The notes under the pieces: model-generated
Seen by the model: only the letters and a program-made list of their open reading frames with translations
Told to the model about the DNA's origin: nothing
The model's database searches: none
Assembly: GCF_009830285.1 (NCBI RefSeq)
Contig: NZ_WUQX01000001.1
Location: 303,501-367,500, forward strand
Direction: 5' to 3'
Length of the DNA stretch: 64,000 bases
Origin: Sporofaciens musculi
GTDB lineage: Bacteria; Bacillota; Clostridia; Lachnospirales; Lachnospiraceae
Made by a program: the position numbers and the translations under genes
Part shown: piece after piece, positions 1-8,239 of the stretch
How the letters are laid out: the number at the start of each line of letters is the position of its first letter
Numbering within the stretch: the first letter of the stretch is position 1

Positions 1-121
1 TAAAACATAGCAAGAATGATGAAAAGGCAGAAAGCTCCTTGTGCTACAATATTTCATTGGAATACCGCACAGGCATATCATAATGCTTAAAAGTGCGGGG
101 AAAAGGAAAGGAGGGAGCAAA

Positions 122-1054
122 ATGCAAGGTCAGACAGTACGCATTGTTTCACAAGCTATCCACTATATCGAAGAACATCTGCATGAAAAGATGGATTTAG
201 ATATGGTGGCATCGGCACTGCACTATTCCAAGTACCACCTGCATCGGATTTTTACAAAGACCGTCGGCTTGACTATCCACGACTACGCAAAACGGCGGCA
301 GCTTACAGAAGCGGCAAAACTTCTGGTGTTTTCTGCAAAACCGATTATCGAGATTGCCCTTATGAGCGGGTATGAAAGCCAGCAGGCATTTACGGATATT
401 TTTAAGGCGATGTATAAGACTTCCCCTGCGGAATTTCGGGAAACGGAAAACTTCTACCCGTTACAGCTTGAAATCTATCTGAAGGAGGAGCTTGTAAAAA
501 TGGATTTGACAAAGGACAATATTAAATTTGCCACTCCCGAAGATGTGGGTGACTGGATGGAACTAGTAAGCCTTACGATTGACGGCTATCCATGTCTGGA
601 TAAGGGAGATTACACCGCAAACCTGCATCAGTATATTGCGGATAAAAAGGCTTTGATTTTACGGGATGACGATATGGCTATTGGCGTGATGGGATTTTCG
701 CCCGACACAGGCAGCATAGACTTTCTGGCTGTCCATCCGCAGTATCGGCATCTCGGCATTACAAAGCTGTTCCTTGATAAGCTGGCGGAGGAATTGCTTT
801 GCGGGAAAGAGATTACCTTGACGACATACCGTGCAGGCGATAAGGCAGATACGGGCTGGCGGGAAGAATACCGCCGTCTTGGATTTGCAGAACGGGAACT
901 GCTTGTGGAATATGGCTATCCGACGCAGCGTTTCGTGCTTCCACCGAAAAACAAGGAGGAAATACCGCAAGGGGATACCTCTATGCTATTCGGCAGTAAG
1001 GAGGAAACAAGGAATGACCGAAACACAGAAAAACCCGTTAGCAGAGAACTTTAA
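122..1054 (+). CDS. AraC-family regulator fused to a GNAT acetyltransferase-like domain
   Basis: A 310-residue transcription regulator. Residues 1-110 look like an AraC/XylS double helix-turn-helix: a YIEEHLHEKMDLDMVA segment, then the second helix pair around YESQQAFTDIFKAMYKTSP. Residues about 130-275 resemble a GNAT fold, with a VHPQYRHLGITKLF segment matching the acetyl-CoA-binding region. I chose the ATG at 122 because GGAGGG lies just upstream; an ATG at 41 in the same frame has no ribosome site. Its end overlaps the start of the MATE pump gene, so the two are probably co-transcribed and the regulator may control the pump. The inducer is unknown. It lies in the leftmost mobile segment. 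Confidence 0.8.
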   Translation: MQGQTVRIVSQAIHYIEEHLHEKMDLDMVASALHYSKYHLHRIFTKTVGLTIHDYAKRRQLTEAAKLLVFSAKPIIEIALMSGYESQQAFTDIFKAMYKTSPAEFRETENFYPLQLEIYLKEELVKMDLTKDNIKFATPEDVGDWMELVSLTIDGYPCLDKGDYTANLHQYIADKKALILRDDDMAIGVMGFSPDTGSIDFLAVHPQYRHLGITKLFLDKLAEELLCGKEITLTTYRAGDKADTGWREEYRRLGFAERELLVEYGYPTQRFVLPPKNKEEIPQGDTSMLFGSKEETRNDRNTEKPVSREL

Positions 1055-2354
1055 CGCCCTATCCCTTATCCGATTTGCTTTCCCAAGCATGGTGATGATG
1101 CTGTTTATGGGATTATACACCATTGTAGACACGATTTTCGTCGCACGGTTTGTAGACACGAACGCTTTGTCGTCCATCAATATCGTCTGTCCCGTCATCA
1201 ATCTGATTGTCGGTCTGGGGACGATGCTTGCGACAGGAGGAAGTGCGGTTGTTGCGAAGAAAATGGGGAATGGAAACATAAGGGAAGCCCGAAGCAATTT
1301 CACGTTGATTGTTGTGGCAGGGGCGGTTATCGGTCTGCTGATTACAGCGTCAGGGCTTCTCTTTTTGGATGAAATCATCTGGGGATTGGGGGCGAGTGAA
1401 ATATTGTTCTCATATTGCAGGGATTATCTGACCATACAGCTCATTTTCGCCGCCTTTAATATGATGCAGGTGCTATATCAGAATCTGTTTGTGACGGCGG
1501 GGAAACCGACATTAGGCTTAGTGCTTGCTGTTCTGGCGGGGATTGCCAATATTGTTTTTGATTATGTTTTTATCGTTTTGCTGCAAATGGGAATCAAGGG
1601 AGCTGCTATTGGGACAGGCATCGGATATATGATACCGTCAATTATCGGTACAATATTTTTTCTGATGAAAAGAAGTGAATTGCACTTTTGCAAGCCTGAT
1701 ATGGACGCATCCGTTCTGCTGAAAAGCTGCTCCAACGGTGTGTCGGAACTGGTAAGCCAGTGTTCGACTGCCGTAACGACATTTCTGTTTAATATAACGA
1801 TGATGAAGCTGTTAGGCGAGGACGGCGTAGCTGCGATTACGGTACTCATCTATTCGCAGTTCCTCTTAACAACGCTTTATATTGGCTTTTCTATGGGGAC
1901 AGCCCCCGCCGTAAGCTATAACTATGGTAGCGGGAATGTAAAACAGCTAAAAAAGACCGTCCGTATCTGTTTCAGCTTTATAGCGGGGATTTCCATATTT
2001 GTATTTTTATTTTCCCTGCTTGGTGGAGAAAGCATTGCAAAGGTATTTGCCGAGGATAACAGGAATGTTTTTGAGATTACAAAGAACGGATTTACCATTT
2101 TTTCATTCAGCTTTCTGTTCTCTGGATGCAATATTTTTTCATCCGCTTTATTTACGGCGTTATCGAATGGAAAGGCATCTGCAGCCATATCTTTCCTGCG
2201 GACGTTTGGATTTATTATGGTGTTCCTTTTGGCATTGCCGAGATTTTTAGAGGTAACGGGCGTGTGGCTTGCAGTACCGCTTGCGGAGTTTTTCACGCTT
2301 ATACTGACGGTATATCTGCTATGCAGGCATCGAAAACAATACCATTATTTTTGA
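1014..2354 (+). CDS. MATE-family multidrug/cation efflux transporter
   Basis: A 446-residue membrane protein with about 12 hydrophobic segments, of usual MATE length. Family features are the N-terminal FPSMVMMLFMGLYTIVDTIF segment, the ATGGSAVVAKKMG loop, and repeated symmetry in the second half (SMGTAPAVSYNYGSGN). MATE pumps exchange Na+ or H+ for cationic drugs across the cytoplasmic membrane; the sequence resembles the MepA-like branch, but the substrate cannot be read from it. I chose the ATG at 1014, preceded by AAGGAGGAAACAAGGA. The gene overlaps the upstream AraC-GNAT regulator by 41 bases, which supports an operon. Confidence 0.85.
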   Translation: MTETQKNPLAENFNALSLIRFAFPSMVMMLFMGLYTIVDTIFVARFVDTNALSSINIVCPVINLIVGLGTMLATGGSAVVAKKMGNGNIREARSNFTLIVVAGAVIGLLITASGLLFLDEIIWGLGASEILFSYCRDYLTIQLIFAAFNMMQVLYQNLFVTAGKPTLGLVLAVLAGIANIVFDYVFIVLLQMGIKGAAIGTGIGYMIPSIIGTIFFLMKRSELHFCKPDMDASVLLKSCSNGVSELVSQCSTAVTTFLFNITMMKLLGEDGVAAITVLIYSQFLLTTLYIGFSMGTAPAVSYNYGSGNVKQLKKTVRICFSFIAGISIFVFLFSLLGGESIAKVFAEDNRNVFEITKNGFTIFSFSFLFSGCNIFSSALFTALSNGKASAAISFLRTFGFIMVFLLALPRFLEVTGVWLAVPLAEFFTLILTVYLLCRHRKQYHYF

Positions 2355-2373
2355 AAGAAAGGCAGGCAAGAAA

Positions 2374-2571
2374 TTGAAACAGACAGAATGGATATTATGC
2401 CCTGTCTGCGGGAGCAAAACCCGCAGTAGAATTAGGGAGGATACTATTCTGATAAATTATCCTCTCTACTGCCCGAAATGTAGGCAGGAAAGATTGATAG
2501 AAGTGAGAAATTTACAAACAATAGTCATCACAGAGCCAGACACATTAGATGCAGAGCCGATGAACGTGTGA
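2374..2571 (+). CDS. Small cysteine-rich KTR-domain protein
   Basis: A 65-residue protein with two CxxC pairs (CPVC near residue 9, CPKC near residue 34) and the KTR signature after the first pair, consistent with a zinc ribbon. Such genes often travel next to resistance genes on Tn916-type elements; their function is unknown. A TTG is used as the start (2374), since no ATG with a ribosome site is available. The related copy at 22494 stops a few codons earlier. The C-terminus of this copy is encoded by what should be the left arm of a terminator hairpin, and an IS begins 3 bases after the stop. Confidence 0.7.
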   Translation: MKQTEWILCPVCGSKTRSRIREDTILINYPLYCPKCRQERLIEVRNLQTIVITEPDTLDAEPMNV

Positions 2572-2640
2572 GCTGATATGCTCCCCTTATGGTAGACAGA
2601 TGAAATAATAAAACTGTCACTATAAGGAGGAGCATATTTT

Positions 2641-3324
2641 ATGGGACAACATTCAAAATACTCTTTTGAAATGAAATTAGATGCCGTTACAAAATATTTG
2701 GAGGGAAGCTGTTCAACAGAAAGTATCGCCCGAAGCCTGGGAACAAATGGAACACGTATCGTCGAGTGGGTGACCTTGTATCAGTCTTTAGGAATAGAGG
2801 GGTTAAAAACAACTCCAAAACTCCGTATCTATTCCGCCGAAACAAAACAAAATGTTGTTGCCGATTACCTTTCCGGCAAAGGAACATTAAGGGAAATCCA
2901 GAAAAAGTATGGAATCCGCTCAGATAAGCAGCTTCGCAACTGGATTATGAAGTATAATGGTCATGAGAAGTTAAAGACTTCTGGAACAGGAGGAACCAGC
3001 GTCATGACCAAAGGAAGAAAAACCTCATATGAGGAACGGGTGGAAATTGTAACATACTGCATAGAGCATGGAATGGATTATGCCCAGGCAGCAGAAAAAT
3101 ACCAGGTATCCTACCAACAGATTTACCAATGGACAAGGAAATACCAGTCAAACGGCGTAGAAGGGCTTATTGACAAAAGAGGGAAAAGAAAATCTGAAAC
3201 AGAAATGTCGGAACTGGAGAAGCTGCGTGCGGAAAATAAGCTTCTTCAAGCGGAAAAGCGCAGAGCCCAGCTGGAGGTTGCTTTCTTAAAAAAACTCGAC
3301 GAAATCGAAAGGAGGCGGTTCTAA
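2641..3324 (+). CDS. IS3-family transposase OrfA (copy A)
   Basis: 227 residues carrying two helix-turn-helix modules (about residues 1-50 and 120-175) and a C-terminal leucine-zipper-like helix (LEKLRAENKLLQAEKRRAQL). OrfA binds the IS ends and joins OrfB through frameshifting. A run of seven A (3288-3294) in the OrfA frame as A-AAA-AAA is a classical -1 slippery site. The -1 frame is open from there into OrfB, so a fused OrfAB is expected. Preceded by AAGGAGGAGCATATTTT. Confidence 0.88.
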   Translation: MGQHSKYSFEMKLDAVTKYLEGSCSTESIARSLGTNGTRIVEWVTLYQSLGIEGLKTTPKLRIYSAETKQNVVADYLSGKGTLREIQKKYGIRSDKQLRNWIMKYNGHEKLKTSGTGGTSVMTKGRKTSYEERVEIVTYCIEHGMDYAQAAEKYQVSYQQIYQWTRKYQSNGVEGLIDKRGKRKSETEMSELEKLRAENKLLQAEKRRAQLEVAFLKKLDEIERRRF

Positions 3325-4209
3325 GCCAGACACAAAATGAAACGGTTTATCTGGCGATACAGGAAATATATGACGAGCAGGGATGTTCAATATCAGAACT
3401 CTGCAGATTTGCGGGAATTTCGCGTTCTGCTTATTATAAATGGCTGAACCGAAAACCAAGTGAAAATGAGAAATTCAACCAGAAATTATGTGTCCTTATC
3501 AGAGATGCGTACGAGGAAAAAAGCGGGATTCTGGGTTACAGGCAGATGACGATTAAATTGAACCGTGAAAATGAATTTCAAGTCAACGCAAAGAGAATCT
3601 TGCGCCTTATGCGGATTTTACATCTGAAATCTGTGTGCCGGCGCAGGAGAAGAAACTATGTAAAATCAACGCCAGAGGTTACTGCCGAAAACATCTTAAA
3701 CCGGGAGTTCCATGCGGAACGTTTTGGGGAAAAATGGCTTACGGATGTAACGGAGATGAAATATGGAGGCAGTGGGAAGGCATACCTGAGCGCCATTCTG
3801 GACTTGTCAGATAAAAGTATTGTTTCCTTTGTCATTGGACATTCCAATAATAATGCCCTTGTTTTTGAAACCTTTGACATTGCCCATGAAAACCATCCAG
3901 ATGCAAAGCCTTTATTTCACAGTGACCGTGGATACCAATACACCTCAAAATCCTTGCGTAAAAAGCTTAACAAAGCGGGAATGACGCAGCATGTCAAGAG
4001 TGTCCAGATGTATTGATAACGGACCAATGGAAGCGTTCTGGGGGATGCTGAAATCAGAAATGTATTACCTGAAGAAATTTCAAACATATGAGGAGCTAAA
4101 GGAGGCCATATCCGATTACATAGATTATTATAATAATCATCGGTATCAGAAGCGCTTAAACTGTATGACACCGATAGAATATAGAAACTATTTGAAAGAT
4201 GCTACATAA
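3324..4209 (+). pseudogene. IS3-family transposase OrfB (copy A), frameshifted
   Basis: The DDE integrase half of the IS3 transposase. The frame reads SQTQNETVYLAIQEIYDEQG through the rve core (WLTDVTEM, HSDRGYQYTS) up to about 3985. Two bases are then missing relative to copy B (GACGCAGCATG against GACACAAAGCATG), which moves the C-terminal part containing the catalytic Glu (MEAFWGMLKSE) into another frame (3991-4209). Copy A therefore probably cannot make a complete DDE domain, unless ribosomal slippage rescues it or the base calls are wrong. Confidence 0.8.
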
Positions 4210-4288
4210 AAACTCTTCCAGTCCTCTTTGCGACTGGCAGGTAAAAATTTTTATTTTTTTAACTGTCTACTTGACAGGGAGCGGTTCA

Positions 4289-4623
4289 CTGCCCTTTAAT
4301 GATAAGACTTTTCTTATTCTCTCCGTATCCCATTTTTCTGGGAACAATACCGCCATAATATGAAACGCATCCATCAGCCCTGCAATATACGCATGAGTGC
4401 CATATTCAAAATCCTGCTTATCCCTACAATCTAAAAGATGTTGGCAAACCGCCCTCTGCTTCTCCGTCAAATCAAGCTGATGAAAAGCATCCTCTGCACT
4501 TCCCTCGTTATTACTATCCTTTTGATAACTTGCATCGGTTTGTAACAGTTTCAATACAGATTCGTCTTTCAGTTTCTCTACTGCTATTTTTATCAGTTCT
4601 TTAAATTCCTTATCGCACATCAC
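4289..4623 (-). pseudogene. Small hypothetical gene truncated at its 3' end by IS copy A
   Basis: The open frame starts at 4623 and encodes about 111 native residues (MMCDKEFKELIKIAVEKLKD...) before running into the IS end; the last seven residues (SEPLPVK, stop at 4267) are IS-derived. I suspect a DUF6809-like protein common in clostridial mobile elements, but cannot confirm this. It overlaps the gene upstream of it by 14 bases, so the two were probably one operon. The start sits just after GGAAGTGATG. Confidence 0.6.
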
Positions 4624-4807
4624 TTCCTCCTGCCATTCCTACTCTTAACTTTTTTATAGGTGCATGGATAACCTTGAAAATAAGTTCATCAACACAATCT
4701 GTATATCTGCCCTGCTGTATAAGCTGATTTTTCAGCTCCACAAGGCTATGTAATAAAATGCTTCGCTCATTGCTGTCCACATACAAATGATTCTTCTTTT
4801 CTCTCAT
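4610..4807 (-). CDS. Small hypothetical protein, partner of the truncated gene
   Basis: A 65-residue charged protein (MREKKNHLYVDSNERSILLH...). I take the ATG at 4807 because AAGGATGGTGAT lies at good spacing; an ATG at 4819 would overlap that site. It overlaps the next gene by 14 bases. I do not recognise a domain. Location and coupling suggest a leftover accessory pair of the E1 element. Confidence 0.55.
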   Translation of the reverse strand: MREKKNHLYVDSNERSILLHSLVELKNQLIQQGRYTDCVDELIFKVIHAPIKKLRVGMAGGSDVR

Positions 4808-4819
4808 ATATATCACCAT

Positions 4820-5178
4820 CCTTTTTTATTTTCATTATATAAGCAGACAGCGGTATCTTCAAATGTACGGGGATTATGTAACACCAGAAAAAAGCTCTTT
4901 GAACGAGTAACTTTTGCCTTTTCAATTAGCAGGATTTTTAGCATGATTTTTGCTCCGATTAGCAGGAAAGGCATTTTGATTAGCAAAAACCTCAATTTTC
5001 TTGCTAATCATTAGCAAGAAAATCGGTGACGATAATTAACAGTTCAATTTCTCTTTAGTCAAATCTGATTAGCAAAAACCGCTCCTGCTAATCGGACATT
5101 GTTATGAGTTCAAATTTATTTGGAAAATGAAAAACGCCGAAAACCTTGAAAAATCAATGTTTTCGGCGATGTTTTCAG
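4820..5178. other. Non-coding right end of element E1 with repeated GATTAGCA motifs and a terminator
   Basis: No convincing gene. The stretch holds several copies of GATTAGCA(A) (about 4957, 4979, 5066, inverted near 5096) and the palindrome CTTGCTAATCATTAGCAAG at 5000-5018, a layout typical of integrase arm-binding sites. From about 5135 a GCCGAAAA...TTTTCGGC hairpin acts as a terminator-like structure directly before the tRNA fragment. The same arrangement, clearly homologous, is found at 31008-31143 at the right end of E3. Confidence 0.55.
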
Positions 5179-5220
5179 CGTCGCTAAGAGGATTTGAACC
5201 TCCGACCTACCGCTTAGGAG
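5179..5220 (-). repeat. attL: 42-nt 3' half of tRNA-Arg(CCT)
   Basis: Identical to the 3' half of the complete tRNA-Arg at 31144-31185, from the discriminator base to the anticodon loop, ending in the core CGCTTAGGAG. The 5' half of the tRNA is absent; beyond 5220 the sequence is unrelated. This is the expected scar of integration into the anticodon-loop region of a tRNA gene, and it marks the left junction of conjugative element E2. Confidence 0.85.
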
Positions 5221-5349
5221 TTCTAAATGTCCTTTCGCAGCAAGTAGTTTCTAACCTCCTGTAATACCCTCTAACACCTTATAATACAGGAAAAGCGTGA
5301 GGTCTGTGCGGAAGATAGATTCACGAAATGTCCTGTACTGGTAGCAAAA

Positions 5350-5368
5350 GTGTTAGCAACGTGTTAGC
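5350..5368 (+). repeat. Left-end integrase arm-type repeats of E2
   Basis: Two direct copies, GTGTTAGCAA then GTGTTAGC, 11 bases apart. The same decamer occurs twice at the other end of the element (28349 and 28400), with a shorter match at the end of int. Matching short repeats at both ends of an integrase-carrying element are the usual signature of integrase arm-binding sites. This is inference from position and identity. Confidence 0.6.
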
Positions 5369-5433
5369 TGGCTCAGTTCCAGCTAGGAAACCATTTATCA
5401 AGATTATACGATACTCTTTTCCATAACGCAAGG

Positions 5434-5475
5434 AATAGACGTTTTGTGTGAAAACATGAAACGTCTATTTTTATA
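5434..5475 (+). terminator. Hairpin terminator upstream of the left-end cassette
   Basis: An inverted repeat AATAGACGTTT / AAACGTCTATT followed by TTTATA. Its right arm and T-tract (CGTCTATTTTT) recur in the terminator after the cassette (7744-7776), so the three genes are bracketed by two similar terminators. Confidence 0.65.
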
Positions 5476-5614
5476 TATGCAATAACATCAAAACTTTTAT
5501 CATTATGTATATATCGAAAATCCTATAAAAATTTTGATTTGTGCATGGCTTTTTGCACTTATATCAAGTATAATCAAGATAACGAAAGATATATGCACGG
5601 AAAAGAGGGATTGT

Positions 5615-6703
5615 ATGCAGTTAAACAACTATTTAGAATATCTTGAAAAAACAGTAATGGCTTATTCAGATAAAGTAAAACGTCATTTAGTAAAACAATT
5701 CATTCAGCACGGAATTGCGACTAAACAAACAGATACTTCGGGACAGTTATACATAGAGGGGCTAGAAACTGTAGATATTTCAGAAAAAACATTATCCGAA
5801 CAGCTTGTAACCTGCATTCACCAAAGCAAAAGAGCTGGATATGCTTTAGAAAAATGGGAGTTTTTAAAAGATTATAAGTATTCCGTTATTTTTACCTGTG
5901 ATGATTTTTCATCAACATTAAAAAGAGCAAAGGAAATCCTTCCTCTTAAAGACACTTATGAAAATGATTACTTATATACATCTTTCGTAAAACCTGTTGC
6001 ATACTCTATGGATGGATACTATTTTCTGAAATTTAATTTGGCATATGCAGCTATTCATCCTCTCACACAGGAAGAATTTCTAACTAAATATCCCTTTTTA
6101 GTTGTGTTTCATGAAAAAGGAGAATTGATAGAATTTCGTTTTGATATTTTAAAACGGGTCTTTTTATCCGACAAAAAAGAACCGACCATATATTCCAACT
6201 TAATTGCGGAAATGTCTGATTATTTTAAAGAACATTTTGAGTGCGATTTGATTCCGCTAAATTTAGACTTTATGGTTAATGTATGCAAACGTGATGAAAA
6301 TGTAAAACTTATTGCTCAATCTATGAAATTACCTAATGGTGGAAACGCACAACTGGATGTCGGCAACCATCAAGAATATATATTACCATTTATCGGAGAA
6401 CTACGCTCACTATTAAATGACAATCAGGCAGAATTAGAAAAAGTACCTGATTTCAGAGAAGCCTTAGAACAATTTATGTTTGAAATGGAAGAAATGTCCG
6501 ATTATCCTTGGATTGAATTATTATGGGAAAACGAAATAAAAACACGAAGTAACCGTGTTAAGTTTGTCTTTAATTACATGAATAAATCTTATTGTTTAAT
6601 ACAATATTACTATAGTAATGTGCTAATTGGAATGGAGCGAATGAATTATGTTATCGAATACATTGTCAATCATAGAAATGACGATACAACGCAAAATGAA
6701 TAA
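5615..6703 (+). CDS. Uncharacterised protein, first gene of the left-end cassette
   Basis: A 362-residue soluble, acidic-looking protein with no signal peptide or membrane segment. I do not recognise a family. The start at 5615 is preceded by AGAGGGATTGT; the frame is open upstream to 5534 but without a ribosome site. Visible features are a Tyr/Phe-rich middle (DYLYTSFVKPVAYSMDGYYF, about residues 115-135) and a C-terminal MNKSYCLIQYYYSNVLIGME segment. It is much more AT-rich than the conjugation genes that follow. It is followed closely by a zinc-ribbon gene and a PD-(D/E)XK nuclease gene on the same strand. The context suggests the sensing or regulatory part of a nuclease-containing defence module, but nothing in the sequence itself proves that. 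Confidence 0.6.
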   Translation: MQLNNYLEYLEKTVMAYSDKVKRHLVKQFIQHGIATKQTDTSGQLYIEGLETVDISEKTLSEQLVTCIHQSKRAGYALEKWEFLKDYKYSVIFTCDDFSSTLKRAKEILPLKDTYENDYLYTSFVKPVAYSMDGYYFLKFNLAYAAIHPLTQEEFLTKYPFLVVFHEKGELIEFRFDILKRVFLSDKKEPTIYSNLIAEMSDYFKEHFECDLIPLNLDFMVNVCKRDENVKLIAQSMKLPNGGNAQLDVGNHQEYILPFIGELRSLLNDNQAELEKVPDFREALEQFMFEMEEMSDYPWIELLWENEIKTRSNRVKFVFNYMNKSYCLIQYYYSNVLIGMERMNYVIEYIVNHRNDDTTQNE

Positions 6704-6754
6704 AAATATAGATAGCATTGCCTTAACTAATTTTTCAAGAATTATAGAAAAAAT

Positions 6755-7012
6755 ATGTGGATTTATCCTGGCGTTTTGAAAAGAAAATTTTCCTTATCTA
6801 TTCCTGAAATCTATGATTTTTTATCTGAATTGGAAAAGCAAGGAATTTTGCAAAGTTATTATGAATTATATTGTAGTAATTGCCAAAAATCTATGGGGAC
6901 AGTACGTTTGTTTAATGAGTTACCAGAAACTTTTGAATGTGAACTCTGCCATAGCGAACTTTCCTCAATAGAAAATTCATTTTTAATATATATGGTGGTA
7001 CGTGATGATTGA
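6755..7012 (+). CDS. Small zinc-ribbon protein of the left-end cassette, possibly frameshifted at its start
   Basis: 85 residues. Residues 1-35 look like a winged-helix-type segment (SIPEIYDFLSELEKQGIL), followed by a zinc ribbon with two CxxC pairs (CSNC and CELC). The ATG at 6755 has no good ribosome site. Just upstream, frame 0 from 6678 or 6696 reads an apparent N-terminal helix (NIDSIALTNFSRIIEK) that joins this protein smoothly if one base is lost in the A6 run at 6748-6753. So the real gene may start at 6678 or 6696 and be frameshifted, or the run may be miscalled. It overlaps the nuclease gene, so translational coupling is likely. Confidence 0.5.
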   Translation: MWIYPGVLKRKFSLSIPEIYDFLSELEKQGILQSYYELYCSNCQKSMGTVRLFNELPETFECELCHSELSSIENSFLIYMVVRDD

Positions 7013-7721
7013 TATTATGCCAGATGATAAAGAAATTTCTAAGGCATTAAATGTCCTTAATAGTATATCTGATAAATTAAGATACGAAAAAATTTGTGAA
7101 ATTAGTGAAGCCCAAAAAAACATTTATAAAGAATTACTTGAAAAATTTAAACAGCTTCATGACAGTTCCCCTACGGACAACGCCCCTAAAAATTTACATA
7201 ACTTAAAGGGAGAAGCTTTAGAAAATTTAGTTTCTTATCTCCTAACTATCTCTGGAAATATTTTTAATGTAGATAGAAACTTACGAACTTCAACGAATGA
7301 AATAGACCAAATCGTTACTTTAACTCCTCAAGGGAAAGTTTTGTTGACATATCATCTGATTGACCCAAAACTTGATACCTTTTTAGGAGAATGTAAAAAT
7401 TACGACAAAGCCGTTAGTGTTACATACATAGGAAAATTTTGTAGTTTGCTTTTGACAACCAACATAAAAATAGGCATTTTATTTTCGTATTATGGTACTA
7501 GCGGAACCGGATGGAGTAATGGTGCTGGACTAATAAAAAAATTTTATCTCCATAAGGAGAAATTGGAAGATAAATATTGCATTATTGATTTCTCTATAAA
7601 AGAATTTGAAGCAATCCTTAACGGTAAAAACCTATTACAGATTGTAGATGAACAATTGAAATCTTTACAATTTGACACAGATTATTCCCGTTATCTTTCA
7701 AAACATCCAGCAGAAGACTAA
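7005..7721 (+). CDS. PD-(D/E)XK restriction-endonuclease-like protein
   Basis: 238 residues. The N-terminal 70 residues are helical. The rest shows the order of a PD-(D/E)XK nuclease core: a helix with KGEALENLVSYLL (Glu of motif I), the strand NEIDQIVTL (catalytic Asp near residue 98), and FLGECKNY (E-x-K near residue 127), as in Mrr-like restriction enzymes. The reaction is expected to be DNA cleavage. An ATG at 7005 (or GTG at 7002) overlaps the end of the zinc-ribbon gene, so the two are coupled. A strong terminator follows directly. No methyltransferase lies nearby, so this is not a classical restriction-modification pair. A defence or element-competition role is inferred. Confidence 0.7.
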   Translation: MIDIMPDDKEISKALNVLNSISDKLRYEKICEISEAQKNIYKELLEKFKQLHDSSPTDNAPKNLHNLKGEALENLVSYLLTISGNIFNVDRNLRTSTNEIDQIVTLTPQGKVLLTYHLIDPKLDTFLGECKNYDKAVSVTYIGKFCSLLLTTNIKIGILFSYYGTSGTGWSNGAGLIKKFYLHKEKLEDKYCIIDFSIKEFEAILNGKNLLQIVDEQLKSLQFDTDYSRYLSKHPAED

Positions 7722-7743
7722 AAAGTTAATAAGTATTTCCCTT

Positions 7744-7776
7744 ATAGACGTTCAAAACTGAGCGTCTATTTTTTTA
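7744..7776 (+). terminator. Rho-independent terminator after the left-end cassette
   Basis: A stem ATAGACG / CGTCTAT with a short loop and T7. It separates the AT-rich cassette from the conjugation operon. Its sequence resembles the terminator at 5434-5475 in front of the cassette. Confidence 0.75.
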
Positions 7777-7903
7777 CCCCAAAACCAGAAAGGATGTGAT
7801 ACTACGAAGAAATCACCACCGCCGGAGCGTTCCCCTCCGCTTCCAGACCAGAATCCCAAAACAACCATCAAACACCACATTCAGAAAGGACAGGTACATC
7901 TAT

Positions 7904-8218
7904 ATGGAATTAAAATTCGTTATCCCCAACATGGAAAAGACATTCGGCAACTTGGAGTTTGCCGGAGAAGACAAAACAGAACAGAGAAGAATCAACGGAC
8001 GCATGGCGGTACTCTCCCGTAGTTTCAACCTGTATTCAGACGTACAGAGGGCGGATGATATTGTGGTTATCCTCCCTGCCGAAGCCGGAGAGAAACATTT
8101 TGACTTTGAGGAACGTGTGAAGCTCGTTAATCCCCGTATCACCGCAGAGGGCTATAAAATCGGCACAAGGGGCTTTACCAACTACATTTTGCACGCTGAC
8201 GATATGGTAAAAGCGTAA
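7904..8218 (+). CDS. DUF961/YdcP-family conjugative element protein (Tn916 orf24-like)
   Basis: 104 residues (MELKFVIPNMEKTFGNLEF...), the usual first gene of the Tn916 transfer operon. It shares the DUF961 layout with the next gene: an N-terminal strand segment, a central QRRINGRMAVLSRSFNLYS region and a C-terminal ITAEGY...YILHADDM segment. I chose the ATG at 7904 with AAAGGACAGG upstream. The frame is open back to a GTG at 7796 that has AAAGGATGTGAT before it, so a longer form or a short leader cannot be excluded. Its role is unknown beyond association with the transfer module. Confidence 0.75.
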   Translation: MELKFVIPNMEKTFGNLEFAGEDKTEQRRINGRMAVLSRSFNLYSDVQRADDIVVILPAEAGEKHFDFEERVKLVNPRITAEGYKIGTRGFTNYILHADDMVKA

Positions 8219-8239
8219 GGAAAAGGAGGACATCAGACT

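Larger units (their letters stand above)
2574..4288 (+). mobile_element. IS3-family insertion sequence, copy A (1715 bp)
   Basis: Boundaries come from alignment with the second, inverted copy at 22697-24412. Outside them the two copies diverge at once. The ends start TGATATGCTCCCC and finish GGGAGCGGTTCA, giving imperfect terminal inverted repeats of about 24 bp with TG...CA tips, as in the IS3/IS150 group. It encodes OrfA (double HTH) and OrfB (DDE integrase) in the -1 frame. No target-site duplication is visible: the left flank ends AGC and the right flank starts CTG. The right flank is the 3' end of a truncated gene, which suggests an adjacent deletion after insertion. Confidence 0.9.

Noticed and set aside
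831..1013. N-terminal extension of the MATE transporter to position 831
   Set aside because: It overlaps the AraC-GNAT gene out of frame, has no ribosome site, and the ATG at 1014 has a very good one.
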